The notes beneath the pieces are model-generated. The model searched no databases, had not been told where the DNA came from, and saw nothing but the letters and a program-made list of their open reading frames with translations. Shown one piece after another: positions 22,487-33,850 of a DNA stretch of 64,000 nt (within the stretch, counting starts at the first letter, position 1; each line of letters starts with the position of its first letter). Both the position numbers and the translations under genes were made by a program. The stretch is from positions 74,918 to 138,917 of the forward strand of contig MU006095.1 of NCBI GenBank assembly GCA_010093705.1. Reading direction: 5' to 3'. The DNA comes from Patellaria atrata CBS 101060. Its lineage: Eukaryota > Ascomycota > Dothideomycetes > Patellariales > Patellariaceae.

Positions 22487-23004
22487 ATTGATTCTGGGAT
22501 GATGAGGAACGTCTGTTTTGTGTGGTACAGTACTTATAATGAGAGATATAATAGACGGTACGAGGAAATGGACATATATCTAAAGCATACTGTTGAAGTA
22601 CGATTTACTTAGGGATCATTGAGGGGAGAAAAGTATGAGGTGAGGTTGTAACGTAGCCTCGGATGCACGTATCACTAGCAGGAGCCATATCTAAGATCTT
22701 GGCATAAAATGGGCTTCAAGGTATTCTTCAAAAGTCAGTGATTTTTTTGGTCATTTACTTAACGAGTAGGAATAGAACAAATTCATATAATTACCTAAGA
22801 TCTCCGCAAAAAATGTTATAGATCTGTGTGCGATATGATATTTTTAGATTAGGTGGTGAAAGTGAAGTTGACAACGTCAGTTCTAAGCGCGTTAATTCCG
22901 CGATAATCCTCAAAGCTCGGGCACGGACCATCACATAAACTCCCGTCGCAACCTTTATGCACATCAAGTAAGGACTGGACGGTGTTGTATGTTACGGTGG
23001 AAAA
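22487..23004. promoter_or_regulatory. Divergent promoter, DUF1330-like / COQ4
   Basis: 518 bp between two outward-facing starts. It is AT-rich around 22735-22860. No specific site recognised. Confidence 0.4.
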
Positions 23005-23964
23005 ATGTCTCCAATGTCGTTGAGAGATACTGTTCTCAGATCAGTTCTCCGACAACCACATACCCTGCACTCCATTATCACCCCAGGTTCCTACCGAACT
23101 TTTTCAGTCCTGAATCGTCCTCCTCCCAATTATGAGAACCATATACCACTCACGAGGATTGAAAGAATTGCTCTAGCTGTTGGATCGGCATTTTTATCGT
23201 TACGTGACCCCCGAAGAGGAGGTAAGGATATGATACGCAACCCGAGGCCCTGGGAACGTTTATCATGCATTGAAGCAATTATAGTTCAATGCTAATTTAG
23301 CTTGCTAGATCTCATAGCAGCGCTGGGCGAAGCAACTGCCCAACCATACTTCATATATCGTTTGAGGGATGCGATGCTTCTATCTACTACTGGGCGCCGT
23401 ATCCTCCGCGATCGTCCACGTATAAACTCGAAAACAATGTCACTGGAATATCTTCGCTCGCTTCCTGATAACTGCGTTGGACGTACATACGCTACATGGT
23501 TAGACCGTGAAGGTGTAACCCCCGATACAAGATCGCAAGTCCAATATATTGATGATGAGGAGTGCGCGTACGTGATGCAGAGGTATAGAGAGTGCCATGA
23601 TTTCTACCACGCAGTAACTGGCATGCCAGTATTTAGAGAAGGGGAGGTCGCACTCAAGGCATTCGAGTTTGCAAATACAGTACTGCCAATGACGGGGTTG
23701 AGCGTCTTTGCAGTCACAACCTTGAAGAAGAGGGAGAGAGAAAGATTTTGGGACACCTATCTGCCTTGGGCAGTAGAGAATGGATTGAAGAGTAAAGACA
23801 TGATCAATGTTTACTGGGAGGAAGAGTTGGAGCGGGATGTGGATGACTTGAGAAAGGAGCTAGGGATTGAGAAGCCGCCAGATTTACGGGAGGTTAGGAG
23901 AGCAGAGAGGGAAAGGAGAAAACGGGAGAAGGGACAACCTTTAGAGACCAACTTGGCCGCGTGA
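23005..23964 (+). CDS. COQ4: Ubiquinone biosynthesis protein Coq4
   Basis: Matrix-side protein of the inner mitochondrial membrane, needed for coenzyme Q synthesis, where it organises the Coq complex and acts in C1 hydroxylation/decarboxylation of the ring. Exon 23005-23221, intron of 87 nt, exon 23309-23964; 290 residues. The first 35 residues ([19 protein letters not shown]) are an arginine-rich mitochondrial presequence. Family marks: [41 protein letters not shown], the metal site [14 protein letters not shown] with the downstream glutamate in [12 protein letters not shown], and the terminal charged helix [20 protein letters not shown]. All are present, so the gene looks intact. Confidence 0.95.
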
Positions 23965-24598
23965 TTTGACTCTAAAAAGAGCGATAAGGTATGCCTTGCT
24001 TTTAGGTTATCGACATGTCTTCTCATTGCCGGCCGCGTTAAAGACCACCATTGGCAGGGTATGCCAGTACCGGATAGTGAAGGGTTTCCACTCCCTTACG
24101 GTTAGCGTTCCTGGGTTATTGTACAAATCCCGTACACGTAATAGGTACTACTACGTCCGATCCTTTTGACATTATACCGATCTGTATAGGTCAGGTCAGG
24201 AGTCTCTTCGTAATCAACGTACACATAACCAGAAATGCCAGAGCAAGGGAAGGGACTCAATTATATATCATCTTTAGTGCCCGAGAAGCCACAACACCAG
24301 AAGGACCCGGAAAACCTATCTGATGTAGCATATCTCAAGCGTCTTTACTGGTGTGCTATTAGCATTGTGGATGCTTCACCATTATTCCATAACATAGAAC
24401 GTTCTCTTCGAGGATATCTTCAGACTGTGAACGCAAGACCAAGGACATAATACTTGCATAGGTCACGAAGCCGCCGCCTCAAATATAATTCCTCAAAAGG
24501 ATCGTGAGAAATATAACTCCTAACACCGCCCACATGCCAAACCCTTGTGTCGTCCAGTTTTGTCACGATTTTTGTCCTCCGTACTGTACTCAACACGC
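23965..24598. other. Intergenic between convergent COQ4 and PDCD5 genes
   Basis: About 630 bp with a single small frame (24235-24450) of doubtful coding value. A GTAC-rich run, TACTGTACT, lies near 24583. Confidence 0.4.
24235..24450 (+). CDS. Small open frame, doubtful
   Basis: 71 codons, MPEQGKGLNYISSLVPEKPQ at the start. The composition is protein-like, but I know no family and see no splice partners. It sits between two convergent housekeeping genes. Could be a small species-specific protein or chance. Confidence 0.15.
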   Translation: MPEQGKGLNYISSLVPEKPQHQKDPENLSDVAYLKRLYWCAISIVDASPLFHNIERSLRGYLQTVNARPRT

Positions 24599-25090
24599 TC
24601 ACAAATCCAACAAATCGTCATCGTCATCATCCCACCCTCCCTTCCTCCTACTAACCACAATCTTCTCTTTCTCCCCTTGCTGCTCGCTAACCGCCCCCAA
24701 TAACTCCTTCAGTTGCTCCTCAGTGACTTTCTGCCGCAGCTGCCCGGACCGTGCCAACATAATCAGTCTGTTTTCCACGTCTTCGGCTCTAGAAGCTTTC
24801 ACGAGACGAATGCGACCGAGGCGGTCGAGGGCTTCGGGCGCGAGGATTTGGGAGAGGATCGAGGTGCGGGCTTCGGCTAGGAGATGTTAATGGGGGATAA
24901 GCTAGGAGAAGAAGGAGAAGCAGACCTTCGCGCTCACGTTGTTGATCTTCGTTGGTATTGTCGCCGCCAGAGCTGCCGCCTTGTTGACGCAGTTGCGCGA
25001 GACGGGCTTTGCGGATCTGGAGGGGAGATTACTTAAGAGACGGGAAGGTCGGATCTGGGTACTTACTTCTTCAAGGTCTGCGTCTGACAT
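24599..25090 (-). CDS. PDCD5/TFAR19 family DNA-binding protein
   Basis: Three exons: 25090-25067 (MSDADLEE only), 25016-24926 and 24876-24599; 130 residues. The joined sequence, IRKARLAQLRQQGG, then AEARTSILSQILAPEALDRLGRIRLVKASRAEDVENRLI and GQLRQKVTEEQLKELL (quoted in parts), is the three-helix core of PDCD5, known in yeast as YMR074C. Human PDCD5 promotes apoptosis and binds prefoldin/CCT and p53 partners; the yeast protein protects against oxidative apoptosis. The tail is a run of aspartates ending DDDLLDL, also typical. The very short first exon and two introns of about 50 nt hide the gene from simple frame searching. Confidence 0.92.
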
Positions 25091-25482
25091 TTTGGGATAT
25101 CAGTACGTAGGGTTTGATTTCTTGCGGTATGGTGAAAAGTTTGGAGGGGTTAACGCGAGAGAAGACGTGGTGGGGCAGTTGGGAGAGAACTCTGGCACGT
25201 CACTTATCAAACTCGAGATGGGACTCCAATTATATAGGTAAGGTTAATGTTTAGGCAGCCAGAAGACTATTGATGCCGAAATGTATGTGGAGGTGTAGGC
25301 TATTGTATCTGTCAATCGCTGAGACGAAAAAGTGACTTATTCTTCCTACAACATCTTTTTCTGTTCCACGAGTCACTGTATTTCCTCTCACACTCAACAA
25401 TGTCATAGTCTTAGCATATTTGACATTCTGATATTCTCACACAATTCAACTGAGTGTATAATTTTCACGAGTATTAGAAAGT
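25091..25482. promoter_or_regulatory. Divergent promoter, PDCD5 / SET methyltransferase
   Basis: 392 bp between two outward-facing starts. No particular motif noticed. Confidence 0.4.
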
Positions 25483-26931
25483 ATGGAGGGTCGACAACTC
25501 CTGTCGTCCATGTCAATTGGGGAAGAACATCTCGACTTCATTGAGTGGACAAAAGAGCGAGGAGTCAGAATCCATCCCAATATTATACCAGCTCAAATAC
25601 CGAACAGTGGTATTGGTATTCGAGCGTTGAAGCCGCTAAAGGTAGAGTCAATTGGATACATCTGTACCCAAGCAAGACTGATAAGTATAGAAAGGGGAAC
25701 AACTCGTTTTCATTCCAGCTTCTGCCCTCATCACAATTGACTCTGTCGGCCAGGAATTTCTGAAAGAGTGCTCTGTCCAATCGAGGATAGCGGTGCACAT
25801 AGCTCTCGATCATCTTCAACATGACAGACGTTTTTTTGAGAGATGGTCCAAAGTCTGGCCTTCGCTGGAAGATCTTAGCGTTCTACCCATGACATGGAAG
25901 GAATCGGATCACGAGCATTTGACTAACCATGCTGTCCAACTGCTTGCAAAACAACTGGCCAAATTTGAGAGAGATTGGGAGCAATTAAGAACCTCTGCTT
26001 TTACTCCCATATTGGATAAGGAAGTCTACAGTTATTACTGGATGATTGTGAACACACGGTGCTTCTTCTGGGAGTTTGCAGATATTAAGCCTAAGAACTC
26101 AGAGACGTGTCTCGCAATGTTCCCGTTCGCTGATTATTTTAACCATGCCATCCAAGCGGTTAGTTACCTTCAACATGGTGTCGAAGGGTCTAATATCCAA
26201 CTTGTAGTGCAATATCAACATCGATGAAAAAGGGGTGACTATAACTACGGATAAAGAATACGGTACTTCGAAACTTGTACCTGGTCCCATAGCATTTCGC
26301 GCTTATCATATCTCTAGGAACCGGATCTGAGATATTTGTGTGCTATGGTCAGCATAACAGCGACTTTCTACTCGTGGAGTGTAGGTTAAAATGAACAGAT
26401 CCTTCTTCATAACTATCAAACTACAGGATCTGAAAAACCGTAGATGGCTTCATCCCAGATGATAATGCGGCGGATAATTTCTGCATTGACGAGATCATCT
26501 TGCCCGAAATATCAGCGGATGCGAAGGAAGACTTGAGGGGTTCTGGTTACCTGGGGTAAGAGCTAATTCAGTTGAGATACAGGTATTTCTCGCACATTCG
26601 AGAAACTGACCTTGTAGTTAGGGAATACTATCTTAATCCTTCAGGCCTCTGTTTTCGAACTGAAGTGGCTTTGCGGCGCCATGTCCTGAATACTTCGGCT
26701 TGGAGAGAATTCCTAGCAACTGGGCTTGATTTGAATGAGGGACACACTGTGGCTATCCAGAATTTTAGTTATGATTTGGTCAAGAATTGGATGCGAACTG
26801 TAGGAGCAGAACATATAAAAGAGCTGGCCAAGGTTAAACCCAGAACCAACTCCGTTAAGTTAAGACAGAAGCGGTGGGAGCAGATTCAGGACTTGATATC
26901 TAAAATGGAGCGGCGGATGGGTGAGATCTAG
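25483..26931 (+). CDS. SET-domain protein lysine methyltransferase (SETD6/RKM/Rubisco-LSMT type)
   Basis: Six exons (25483-25663, 25719-26158, 26208-26262, 26318-26380, 26444-26555, 26583-26931) sum to 1,200 nt, 399 residues, all in phase. Domain order: N-terminal GVRIHPNIIPAQIPNSGIGI (start of SET), SALITIDSV, a helical insert (iSET) about residues 90-170, NTRCFFW, then AMFPFADYFNHA, the SET motif with the catalytic Asn-His, and GTGSEIFVCYGQHNSDFLLVEYGF (in parts), the second motif with the active-site tyrosine. The C-terminal 150 residues match the Rubisco-LSMT substrate-binding domain. The class methylates non-histone lysines, in yeast mostly on ribosomal proteins; the substrate here is unknown. 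The first intron boundary (T|CT) is the least certain. Confidence 0.85.
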
Positions 26932-27553
26932 CAGTGGGGCAATGGGGAAGTGATGACTAGCTTTGGCATAATCTGGTCTTTTGCCAGGGGATAGTTTGAG
27001 TTCTTCTTTTAAAAATGCTGACTATATGGAACATGAATCGCGACCATAGAGTTCGGCAACCAACGGTTTCGTAATTCCCAACCTCCCTCGGAGATTCTTT
27101 TTACCGCGTGATAGACAGTACACCTTCTTGGGATGTGTGGTACAGAAAAGGAGTCCAGACAAGGTTTGACGGACGATTTTCCCTCGTAGATAGAGCTTTC
27201 GAAATTTGACTTGCAGCTACGAAAGGCGAGCGTTCGTCATTAGTATGATCCATATGGAGGAAAAATTACGCTTTATAACTGAACATACCCTGATGCATTC
27301 CCCTATCTTTCCCTACTCTAGGTGGATCCTCAATTACAGTACGTTTTCTGTAACTCCCCGGTGGACACTTCAAGGCGCAATATCCCACCGGTTCAAGACA
27401 TGTACGGACCAAATATTTGTACAGCTCACAAGCTTTGTACAGCTTGACTTCGTTACGTGCATCGGAGGTGGAACTCCTTCATAAGTTCAGGCATACGGCG
27501 AGCAAGCATTGCCGTGAGAAGAAAGGAGGTAGTGATCATAAGCTCTGAAAATG
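26932..27553. other. Intergenic between convergent genes
   Basis: About 620 bp between two 3' ends (SET gene and Mgr3-like gene). I see nothing in it beyond short chance frames. Confidence 0.45.
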
Positions 27554-29290
27554 TTATATTATGAGCTTTTCAATAATATTCTGGGGACCTGTAGCGACCA
27601 TCGACTGCTGATACTTTTCCCGGTAAAAGGTTTGGATCTTCCGTTCGATGTTGATTTGCTCGCTTTTCCATCTCCCCGATCCAATGGTTTGCGTATCATC
27701 ACCTTTAGAACTAAACCAGCTGCTTAACCCATTCGACTTTGGCCTCGTGTCAACCAAGTGCTTCTCTTCCTCGGCAAAGATGTCTACCATCTTACCCCAA
27801 TTTTTCAACCCGACTTCTACGCACTCAATACACTTCTTTTTAGAAGCATCAGGCAGACTTTGCTCCCTGAGACTAGTTTCTGCTGCTTCTACAGCTTTGC
27901 GTGTCCAACCTAATCCTACTTCTCGCTGTCTACTTGAAGACGAAGACATAGAGAAAAGTATCTCGCCAATGAAGGTCATCAGAGTTGCTTCCTCACAGGG
28001 ATCGGACGGATTTCGCGTGATGGGAGTATCATAAGATGGGGGTGGAGGAGGGTAAGAAGGCTGTTTTAGAAATGCACCCACGGAACTATAGGGTGACGGT
28101 TCTTTATTTTCTGACTCATCATTTACGAGCACGACAGGTGCCGAGCGTCTTGCGCGTAAAACTGATAAATATATCGGGAGGGAGGTGGAAGTATCCCCTT
28201 TCTGCGCATAATGTGTTGCTGTTTGGGTGACAACGCGTAGCACATTTTCTGACACAGTCTTTGCCTCTGTATTTATTACGAGCGAGTCTTTCTTGAATAG
28301 AGATGACGGATCTGGTAAAGCGGAGACGGCAATGTCGAGGCTCCATTTATACATCTCTTCAGCGGTATCATGAAGACCTTTGAAATCTAACCAATCTGCG
28401 TATGCTAATGCAGCATCAACTCGCTGTCTAGTGGTGAACCCCTTGCTAGTCAATACTCGCATGTAGAATGCTTCAGGGGGTTCAAAAGCTGGTTCACAAT
28501 TTTCTTCTAACGGAGGCTCAATCCTTTTGCTGAACGGTGGTAGAGGTTTTGGATGCGGATTTGAAGGTCCTACAACATGAGCAGGATCCAGAACCCAGTG
28601 TCTTGTTGTATCCACGACCATTCCATCCAAATGTTCTGCACATTTTGCACAACCCATTATTACTTTGAAATACCCGTCCTTCCATTCGTAGTCCTTAGCT
28701 TCGATATTGTATCCTGCTCTTCCTAAACCGGGAATCAATACCGAACCCTCTTCCTGTTCAACCAAACCCTTTCCTTCGTGCTCTAGATCTTCCAATCGTC
28801 TAAGAATCGTTATCCAGTTCCCTGATAATTTAGCCCAATCGATCATCTTTGAGCCATCTGGGGCTGGTGCTTCCTCGTGATGTCCTTGGCGCCAGAGAGC
28901 CCTAGTCTTCATCCGCCATTCTGATGGGCTGGGATATTTGCGCTCCAAGATTTCATTCTTGACTCCATAGCTTAAGAGTGAGAATAGGAAGATGCATGAG
29001 AAGCTGAAGAAGGTATATTTCCCAGTTAGCCAAGCTTGCTCTTTGAAGTACCTCTTTCGTTCTGTAGTTAATAGACGCGTAAGCCGTAGCTGCCCGCCTT
29101 GAGTTGGGAATGATTGAGTTCCTGGAGAAAGAAAGGGAAGCTGGGGTCGTAACGTCGTGGGTGTTAAGAGGAGCAATCTTGTGCGTTGGGTAAAAGGTCT
29201 CAAAGAGGATAATGGCGATGCTTTGTTAGGAGGCTGAAACTTGCGTAGCAGTGGTTGTATCCGATGACGATCTAAGCGCGTAAGGGACAT
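27554..29290 (-). CDS. Mitochondrial inner-membrane TPR-like protein, Mgr3-like
   Basis: Single exon, 578 residues. The N-terminus is arginine/leucine/threonine-rich and poor in acidic residues for about 85 residues, as in a mitochondrial presequence. One hydrophobic helix follows (YTFFSFSCIFLFSLLSYGV, about residues 92-110). The rest is a soluble helical domain with tetratricopeptide-like helices (for example RQRVDAALAYADWLDFKGL with HDTAEEMYKWSLDIAV) and a CxxC pair, GCAKCAEH. The layout resembles yeast Mgr3, an adaptor of the i-AAA protease Yme1, and fungal orthologues often labelled simply as TPR proteins. Assignment to Mgr3 is tentative; mitochondrial location is better supported. It is divergent from NOP6. 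Confidence 0.6.
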   Translation of the reverse strand: MSLTRLDRHRIQPLLRKFQPPNKASPLSSLRPFTQRTRLLLLTPTTLRPQLPFLSPGTQSFPTQGGQLRLTRLLTTERKRYFKEQAWLTGKYTFFSFSCIFLFSLLSYGVKNEILERKYPSPSEWRMKTRALWRQGHHEEAPAPDGSKMIDWAKLSGNWITILRRLEDLEHEGKGLVEQEEGSVLIPGLGRAGYNIEAKDYEWKDGYFKVIMGCAKCAEHLDGMVVDTTRHWVLDPAHVVGPSNPHPKPLPPFSKRIEPPLEENCEPAFEPPEAFYMRVLTSKGFTTRQRVDAALAYADWLDFKGLHDTAEEMYKWSLDIAVSALPDPSSLFKKDSLVINTEAKTVSENVLRVVTQTATHYAQKGDTSTSLPIYLSVLRARRSAPVVLVNDESENKEPSPYSSVGAFLKQPSYPPPPPSYDTPITRNPSDPCEEATLMTFIGEILFSMSSSSSRQREVGLGWTRKAVEAAETSLREQSLPDASKKKCIECVEVGLKNWGKMVDIFAEEEKHLVDTRPKSNGLSSWFSSKGDDTQTIGSGRWKSEQINIERKIQTFYREKYQQSMVATGPQNIIEKLII

Positions 29291-29506
29291 CCTTTACTTG
29301 AACAATTGATTGATAGCAAATACATTTGGTTGTTTGCGGTTGGAGTTAGATAGAATCTTAGCTCCAACCTGACGGGAAGCAGGACGGAATGTTCCGCCAT
29401 TCGAATTTTGACTTTGTATAAAGTACCTCCAACTTCAAAAAGCGCGCCACGACTTTACCTCAACACCTCTCAGCCAGGAACACGCGGCCTTCTAGGTATC
29501 AACAAC
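29291..29506. promoter_or_regulatory. Divergent promoter, Mgr3-like / NOP6
   Basis: 216 bp separate the two starts. The NOP6 frame is open upstream to 29408, but the ATG at 29507 (MGSSGKHKKGG) fits the family's lysine-rich start better. Confidence 0.45.
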
Positions 29507-30400
29507 ATGGGCTCCTCAGGGAAGCACAAGAAAGGAGGCGATGAGAGCCGAAGCCATCAGAAAGGCTCGAAAAAGCGCAAGCACGTCGAAACCCTAGAGA
29601 AAGTATCGCCAGCAGATGAAAACGTCAATCCCGATACTACTACGGTCGAAGCCACGCCGATTCACAAGAAGAAATCCAAGAAGCACCGGAAGACTGCGAA
29701 GAGCGCGGAAGAGAACCCTGAGAATGGAAAGGAAAGTAGTGCGTTGGACGGTCAGGAATTTGGGACTGGAGAGGTTACCGCGTCCAAAGCCCAAAGGTTC
29801 ATAGTATTTGTCGGTAGGTATACAATCGAACTCATCAGAGCTATACCAACCAGGTCGTTAGGCAATTTACCGTACTCTGCGACTACAGAGTCTATTCAGA
29901 AGCATTTCGTCAAGCTACAACCTAGTGCTGTTCGACACCGTACCGATAGGACCACGGGAAAATCTAAAGGCTTTGCCTTCTTGGAGTTTGAAAGATATGA
30001 TCGTATGAAAACATGCCTGAAGCTATATCATCACACAAATTTTGATGACGGTCTTTCACCCGCACGGAAGATCAATGTCGAACTAACGTAAGCTATCATT
30101 CTGGGAACCGACCAGGGGACTTCACAGTTATGCTAACCTAATTATTCTCATAGCGCTGGTGGAGGAGGTGGCAAGAGCGAGTACCGCAAGTCGAAACTCA
30201 AAACCAAGAATGAGAAGCTGAATGAGCAACGGAAACGACGAGCCCAGGAAGAGGAAAAAGCAGAGAAAAAGAAGGCCAAGACGCAGAGTCCTAAATCTGG
30301 AGACTCTCAAGCAGAAGTATCGGGTCCGGATGCCATGGATAAAGTTGAACTTGAGGATAGCGGCATCCATCCGAGCCGGAGAGCTCAGATGCTTCGCTGA
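29507..30400 (+). CDS. NOP6: Nucleolar RNA-binding protein Nop6
   Basis: Binds pre-rRNA and helps early 40S subunit assembly in the nucleolus. Three exons, 29507-29813, 29862-30087 and 30154-30400; 259 residues. Residues 1-90 are a Lys/Ser-rich basic region with KKKSKKHRK nuclear/nucleolar signals. An RRM follows: RFIVFVG|NLPYSATTESIQKHF holds the RNP2 motif split by the first intron, and GKSKGFAFLEFERYD holds RNP1. After ELT come the glycine run AGGGGGK and a basic coiled tail (KLNEQRKRRAQEEEKAEKKK) ending RRAQMLR, the diagnostic end of this family. The gene appears intact. Confidence 0.92.
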
Positions 30401-33317
30401 AGCTTGCTCATCAAAACTTAGGACTCTAGACATTTTCTGATTCCAGTACGGATGGCTGATCTTGCGATTTACTACCTGTCGTCATTACTAAACCCTGCGA
30501 CTATCATGGTTGCGCAGAGATACACGGAGTACTACTTCTACCAGTTATACGCCTTTCGTCTTTTGCTGCGGACGTTTTCTGTTTGCTTATCTTCCACTAG
30601 GATGAAGTTTTTTTACAACTACCCTTTCCATCAACTCCCGGATCTCGACTACTCACTAAAGGAACATTGGAAACTAACTCTCCAGTGCCATGGACTTGAA
30701 TGTCTCAAAAGATATTTAGCAACTTCTCATTACCACCTAGTATCCTCCTTTGTTGCACCTCGGCCTCTACCTTAGCATCTGCTTTGCTTCCGTCGTTCCA
30801 CAATCTGTACTTGTGGTCCCCTACTTTCAGTTAGTGGCGGAATGACCTTCGCTTCCCTACGGTTTATATGTAAGACTACAGGCCGATATCAGTTGACGTG
30901 ATACTGGACACCGCATCTAGATACCTTACGTGGCGACGCCAGCCACAGGAAAATCGACAAACTCTTTCCGGTTATAGGAGCGAATCAAATTATCATGATA
31001 AACTTTCTCGTGTCTGCCGTCGACATTCTTGACATCGTTACGTGGACGGCTCTTTGAACTAATTCGGTCCCCTCGCGATGAGACGACTCTTTAACGAATC
31101 ATTTTGGATTACTGAACAGATGATGGCTATGCCATGTTGCGGGCCTCAGCAGCTAGTACTTCCAAGTCTAAGACAATGGCATGAAATGGGATGTTAAGCA
31201 TCAGTCTCGGTACCTCTTCATTTCAGAAATGCCCTCCCATCATTTCGACCCGCCGATCGCAGGTTTCAGTTTATGATTTCGAGTTCATTACTTCACACCG
31301 CAACACTCTATGCTTGTGTGATACTGATGCGAATGCTCGTCATCTGCTTCTACCAACTGTTCTTATTCCATAGACAGTTGTCCATCATTATCAGTAATGT
31401 ACTGGGAAGGTACTGATCAACAGAGATTGTGATATCTATGTGATAAAATCATACCTCTTGCTGATTCCTCTCCAAACGACCTGCAAAACAACGACTCTGC
31501 AAAGGGTGCAGCTCTTCATAAATTACTAAAGTGTTTCGCCCGCAGACAACTGTGATTACCCTTTAGTCTACCTCTCACACGAAAACCATACGCTTTTACT
31601 ACCAAATGATGCCTTTCATTACCGACTTCGATTATTCTTCATTTTTAGAATTCGGAATAACTACAAGGCAACAGAAGGGGCTACAAGTGATACCCCTGGC
31701 CACTCAATCGTGATTCCTATAGTAGGGTCCCGGCCAAAGCTTACGACAACATGGCAGACCCGAGCAACTAAGCTCTTCCACGATACCTAAGCATGAAAGG
31801 CGTGTGAAAAAGATCATATCAAAATTTCGAACGATACAAGACCTATTCGTCCAATAGCCAGTTGATTAAACTTGACCGTGACAAGGTAGGCATGATGATC
31901 GAACTTTCTTTAAGCTCATAAGTCATTAGTAGTTATGAAATGGTCCATTCCATTTGTTTGGTTATCGTCGTTCACAGCCTCTCATCCAAGTTTTGTGGTA
32001 CCTCTGCCTCCATGGCTTTCTCTTAATGTTCGCGAATTTAAAATATGTCTCAACAACTGGACGTTTTCCTAGAATTGTTAACCAATATTATGAATCTTAA
32101 CTACACTTGAAGAAAAGAACACATACGTCTTGATAAATGCAGTAGTTTAAGAAGAAGGCAATATGATCTTCGGTGATTTCTTGCTCTTTAGGTCTGTACG
32201 AAAAATGGTTGGTATAACTTATCGGCGAGATCCCCTTAGTATACTCACCGACAATAGTAAGCTTAGTCACACCACAACAACCACACCTGTATATTTAACT
32301 TCCTGTATTACTTATGAACTTTGATTTAATTTGTTGATTCAAAATGGAAACATTGTTTTGGGCCACAATTTATGGAATCCTTGTGCCTTATAACCTGTTC
32401 TGTGAACCTGTTATTTATCACTTTCGGTTTAGGGAAGTGGCGCGTGGACCCGTAATTAGATATCCTACATGAGTGCATACTTCCCCAGATTTTGAAGAAC
32501 AGCTGACGACTCTCTAATAGTACGCGTGAATTGAATATGATCATTATAACCCCCACGGGCGCGAACCATCTACATTTCTCCCTTATTACCGTATTACCAC
32601 ATATCCCTTCTGAAGCTCACCGTAAAAGATTATGATAGTGCAAAGCAAACTTATGATGGAAAAGTTCCGCTCAAGAGCAGTGTTTTATATCTCCGTGGAG
32701 TATTGTCTGAACCAGCTTTTCAACCCTACCGTGATTCGAGAGGAACATTTCCCCTGTGCAAAGGAGGCGATTAATCATTGACAATCTTCTTCCTATCCCA
32801 ATCAATGATTAGAAACTCTACGGTACTTGAAAATCTCAGTTTGTTCTGAATGAATTGTGGTGGCGTCTCAGCTGAGGAAAATATTGCTGGGGGGAACATT
32901 ATCTTTTCATCCTGGTTGCGGAATGGAGTATTGAGAAAGAGGCAGCTTACACCTTAATACCGCATCTCCTTCCAAATCAGGTAATCAAAAGTGCCATAAC
33001 CACGCGCAAAACCATTGCTTATGGACGGGATATGACAGCTGTTGTCCAAAAGAATATGAGACGCAAATGCAAAGTATCACAAGGTGATATTTACCAGGTT
33101 CGAGGTGAGATTCACCGTCCGCTAAGCGTGGACGAAGACCCTCTATCGTGGGGGTGGAAAATTTTCTCCAATCGATATTCAGATTGCGCGGTGACAATAT
33201 GTTCTCGAGCAGGTATTTAAGGCCATCCAATTCCTTCGATTTCTTGGATCAGCACAGCATAACAAGTCTTCAGTTTCTTATCAATTGACTCTCAAAAATC
33301 AATCCGTATCCATCAAC
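30401..33317. other. 2.9-kb gene-poor, AT-rich stretch
   Basis: No gene could be supported. Frames of 60-107 codons occur (30452-30775, 32326-32556, 32985-33230) but lack any family signal or splice support. No direct or inverted repeats were obvious by eye. The last 150 bp is the promoter of the expansin-like gene, with a TATA-like TATTTAA near 33217. Confidence 0.5.
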
Positions 33318-33850
33318 ATGCGTTTCTCGGTCTCTTCATTCTTGGCTTTCATGCCTTTTACTACAGTCCTTGCAGCTCCTCTTGAGGCTACGAAAACAAA
33401 TGTTTCCAATGCCACTCATGTAGAAGTTGCGCGCCAAGCTCATACACAAGGGACTGCAACCTTCTTCTTCCAAAATGGGGGTATCGGCTCCTGCGGCGAG
33501 CAGCATAGCGACAATGAGTTCCTAGTCGCTATGGCATCCAGCTTCAACAATGAGTTTTGCGGCCGCGGTATTATTGTCACCAATATCAATGGCGGGCAAG
33601 GCAATGGAAACCAGGTCTCTGCTAGGATTGTGGATACCTGTCCAAGTTGTGCTTCGAATGACCTTGGTGAGTGGTGTTGCTAGGAGTCAATTTTCCGTCA
33701 GACTGACCTGAGATCCAGATTTGAGCGTTGGCGCTTTCAGTGCGCTTACCAATGGGGATCTTGATCTCGGTGTCATTGCGATTGACTGGTAAGTTCAGCC
33801 CCATGCACAAATTGTGAGTTAAAGCTAATGTGCATAGGTTCATCCCCTAG
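33318..33850 (+). CDS. Small secreted double-psi beta-barrel (expansin/RlpA-like) protein
   Basis: Three exons, 33318-33666, 33719-33788 and 33838-33850, give 143 residues. Residues 1-20 are a signal peptide (FLAFMPFTTVLAAP). The mature part reads GTATFFFQNGGIGSCGEQHS, FLVAMASSFNNEFCGRGI, NQVSARIVDTCPSCASNDLD and LSVGAFSAL, the barwin/DPBB fold with four cysteines and the catalytic-type aspartate of VDTCPSC. Related fungal proteins are expressed during development or host contact and loosen wall polymers without clear hydrolysis. The last intron is optional in appearance: unspliced RNA stops right after IAIDW, and splicing adds only FIP. Both versions make sense, so the end is either 33792 or 33850. 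It stands alone in a gene-poor region. Confidence 0.88.

Noticed and set aside
30452-30775. 107-codon frame after NOP6
   Set aside because: Composition and lack of any family signal suggest 3' flank read-through.
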